Notes under the pieces: model-generated
Told to the model about the DNA's origin: nothing
Databases searched by the model: none
The model's input: the letters and a program-made list of their open reading frames with translations, nothing else
Assembly: GCA_011391455.1 (NCBI GenBank)
Contig: JAABQN010000023.1
Coordinates: forward strand, 1-14,749
Length of the DNA stretch: 14,749 nt
Source: Nitrospiraceae bacterium
GTDB lineage: Bacteria; Nitrospirota; Nitrospiria; Nitrospirales; Nitrospiraceae
Direction: 5' to 3'
Shown: positions 14,300 to 14,749 of the stretch, piece by piece
Numbering within the stretch: the first letter of the stretch is position 1
Layout of the letters: each line of letters starts with the position of its first letter
Position numbers and translations under genes: made by a program

Positions 14300-14327
14300 G
14301 TCAACTTCTGTAACGGAGACAGGGGTT
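14283..14327 (+). promoter_or_regulatory. Nested inverted repeats in the rplU leader
   Basis: The outer arms AACCCCT (14283-14289) and AGGGGTT (14321-14327) are a perfect 7-bp pair. The inner arms GTTACA (14292-14297) and TGTAAC (14309-14314) are a perfect 6-bp pair, with AAGT and ACTT inside. The right side carries GGAG and AGGGG, the ribosome binding region, right before the ATG. This could be an RNA switch for ribosomal protein autoregulation or a DNA operator overlapping the -10. Confidence 0.5.
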
Positions 14328-14328
14328 T

Positions 14329-14643
14329 ATGTACGCAATTATTGAGACAGGCGGCAAGCAATACCGGGTTGAAACCGGCTCATTAGTCCTTGTGGAGTCC
14401 CTCCCTGGCGAGGTCGGAGGAACGATCGAACTCGACCAGGTTCGGCTGGTCCACGGTGACAAAGGTCTAGAAATCGGACAACCGTTGGTCAAGGGGGCCA
14501 CCGTCAAAGCCGAAATCATTAATCAGGGCCGGACCCGTTCCATCACCATCTTCAAGAAGCAACGGCGCAAAAATTATCGGCGGACCAATGGCCATCGCCA
14601 GGGCTTTACCAAATTGCGCATTACCGGTATCGAAACGGCCTAA
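14329..14643 (+). CDS. rplU: 50S ribosomal protein L21
   Basis: A 104-residue L21, normal length. L21 binds 23S rRNA in the large subunit. MYAIIETGGKQYRVETG at the start and KKQRRKNYRRTNGHRQGFTKLRITGI at the end are the conserved N- and C-terminal signatures. ATG 14329 is preceded by GGAG and AGGGG. It is directly followed by rpmA, the usual L21-L27 pair. Confidence 0.98.
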   Translation: MYAIIETGGKQYRVETGSLVLVESLPGEVGGTIELDQVRLVHGDKGLEIGQPLVKGATVKAEIINQGRTRSITIFKKQRRKNYRRTNGHRQGFTKLRITGIETA

Positions 14644-14655
14644 CGAGGATCAGTC

Positions 14656-14749
14656 ATGGCAACAAATAAAGGCGGCGGATCAACTAGAAACGGGCGCGAT
14701 AGCAATCCGCAGTATCTTGGGGTCAAGGCCTACGGTGGAGAGACCGTGA
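14656..14749 (+). CDS. rpmA: 50S ribosomal protein L27, 3' end outside the window
   Basis: The first 31 codons of L27 are visible, beginning MATNKGGGSTRNGRDSNP and continuing QYLGVKAYGGE. L27 sits at the peptidyl transferase centre, where its flexible N-terminus contacts tRNA. GAGG lies 7 bases before ATG 14656, and the rplU stop is 12 bases upstream. There is no sign of the N-terminal cleavable extension seen in Firmicutes L27. The gene runs off the right edge. Confidence 0.96.
   Translation, partial: MATNKGGGSTRNGRDSNPQYLGVKAYGGETV

Overview
The window is bacterial, moderately GC-rich and gene-dense. No single gene identifies the species. The combination of a gap-pgk-tpiA-secG cluster, mutS2 with an Smr tail, a sigma-54 activator, a PilZ protein, many small lipoproteins and a palindromic intergenic repeat family fits Nitrospirota, most likely a Nitrospira-like organism. 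That assignment is inference from recall, not a search.

Left part (1-2342, + strand): the 3' portion of queG (epoxyqueuosine reductase, tRNA modification), then a sigma-54-dependent NtrC-family regulator whose receiver domain has lost several phospho-relay residues.

Accessory block (2343-6351): an orphan lipoprotein gene on the + strand, then three genes on the - strand. These are an alpha/beta-hydrolase of the PHB-depolymerase-like esterase type with two N-terminal membrane helices, a small lipoprotein, and a prohibitin-like SPFH protein that also carries a lipobox-like Cys. Three copies of a roughly 130-155 bp palindromic element (A, B, C) punctuate the block, with degraded fragments beside them. 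Every copy lies just downstream of a stop codon and in the same polarity relative to that gene.

Core block (6352-12511): mutS2 on the - strand is divergent from gapA-pgk-tpiA-secG on the + strand. This cluster has three central glycolysis/gluconeogenesis enzymes followed by the SecG translocon subunit. A near-consensus sigma-70 promoter with a perfect 8-bp dyad at the presumed transcript start precedes gapA. A 33-position hairpin follows secG.

Right part (12512-14749): ilvE (branched-chain aminotransferase) and a small PilZ (c-di-GMP receptor-like) gene are on the - strand. Next come rplU and the first codons of rpmA on the + strand, the standard L21-L27 ribosomal protein pair. The rplU leader contains nested inverted repeats that enclose its ribosome binding site.

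No tRNA, rRNA, CRISPR array, transposase or phage gene was found. The strongest candidates for undescribed biology are the 3'-UTR palindromic element family and the structured leaders and trailers of rplU, gapA and secG.
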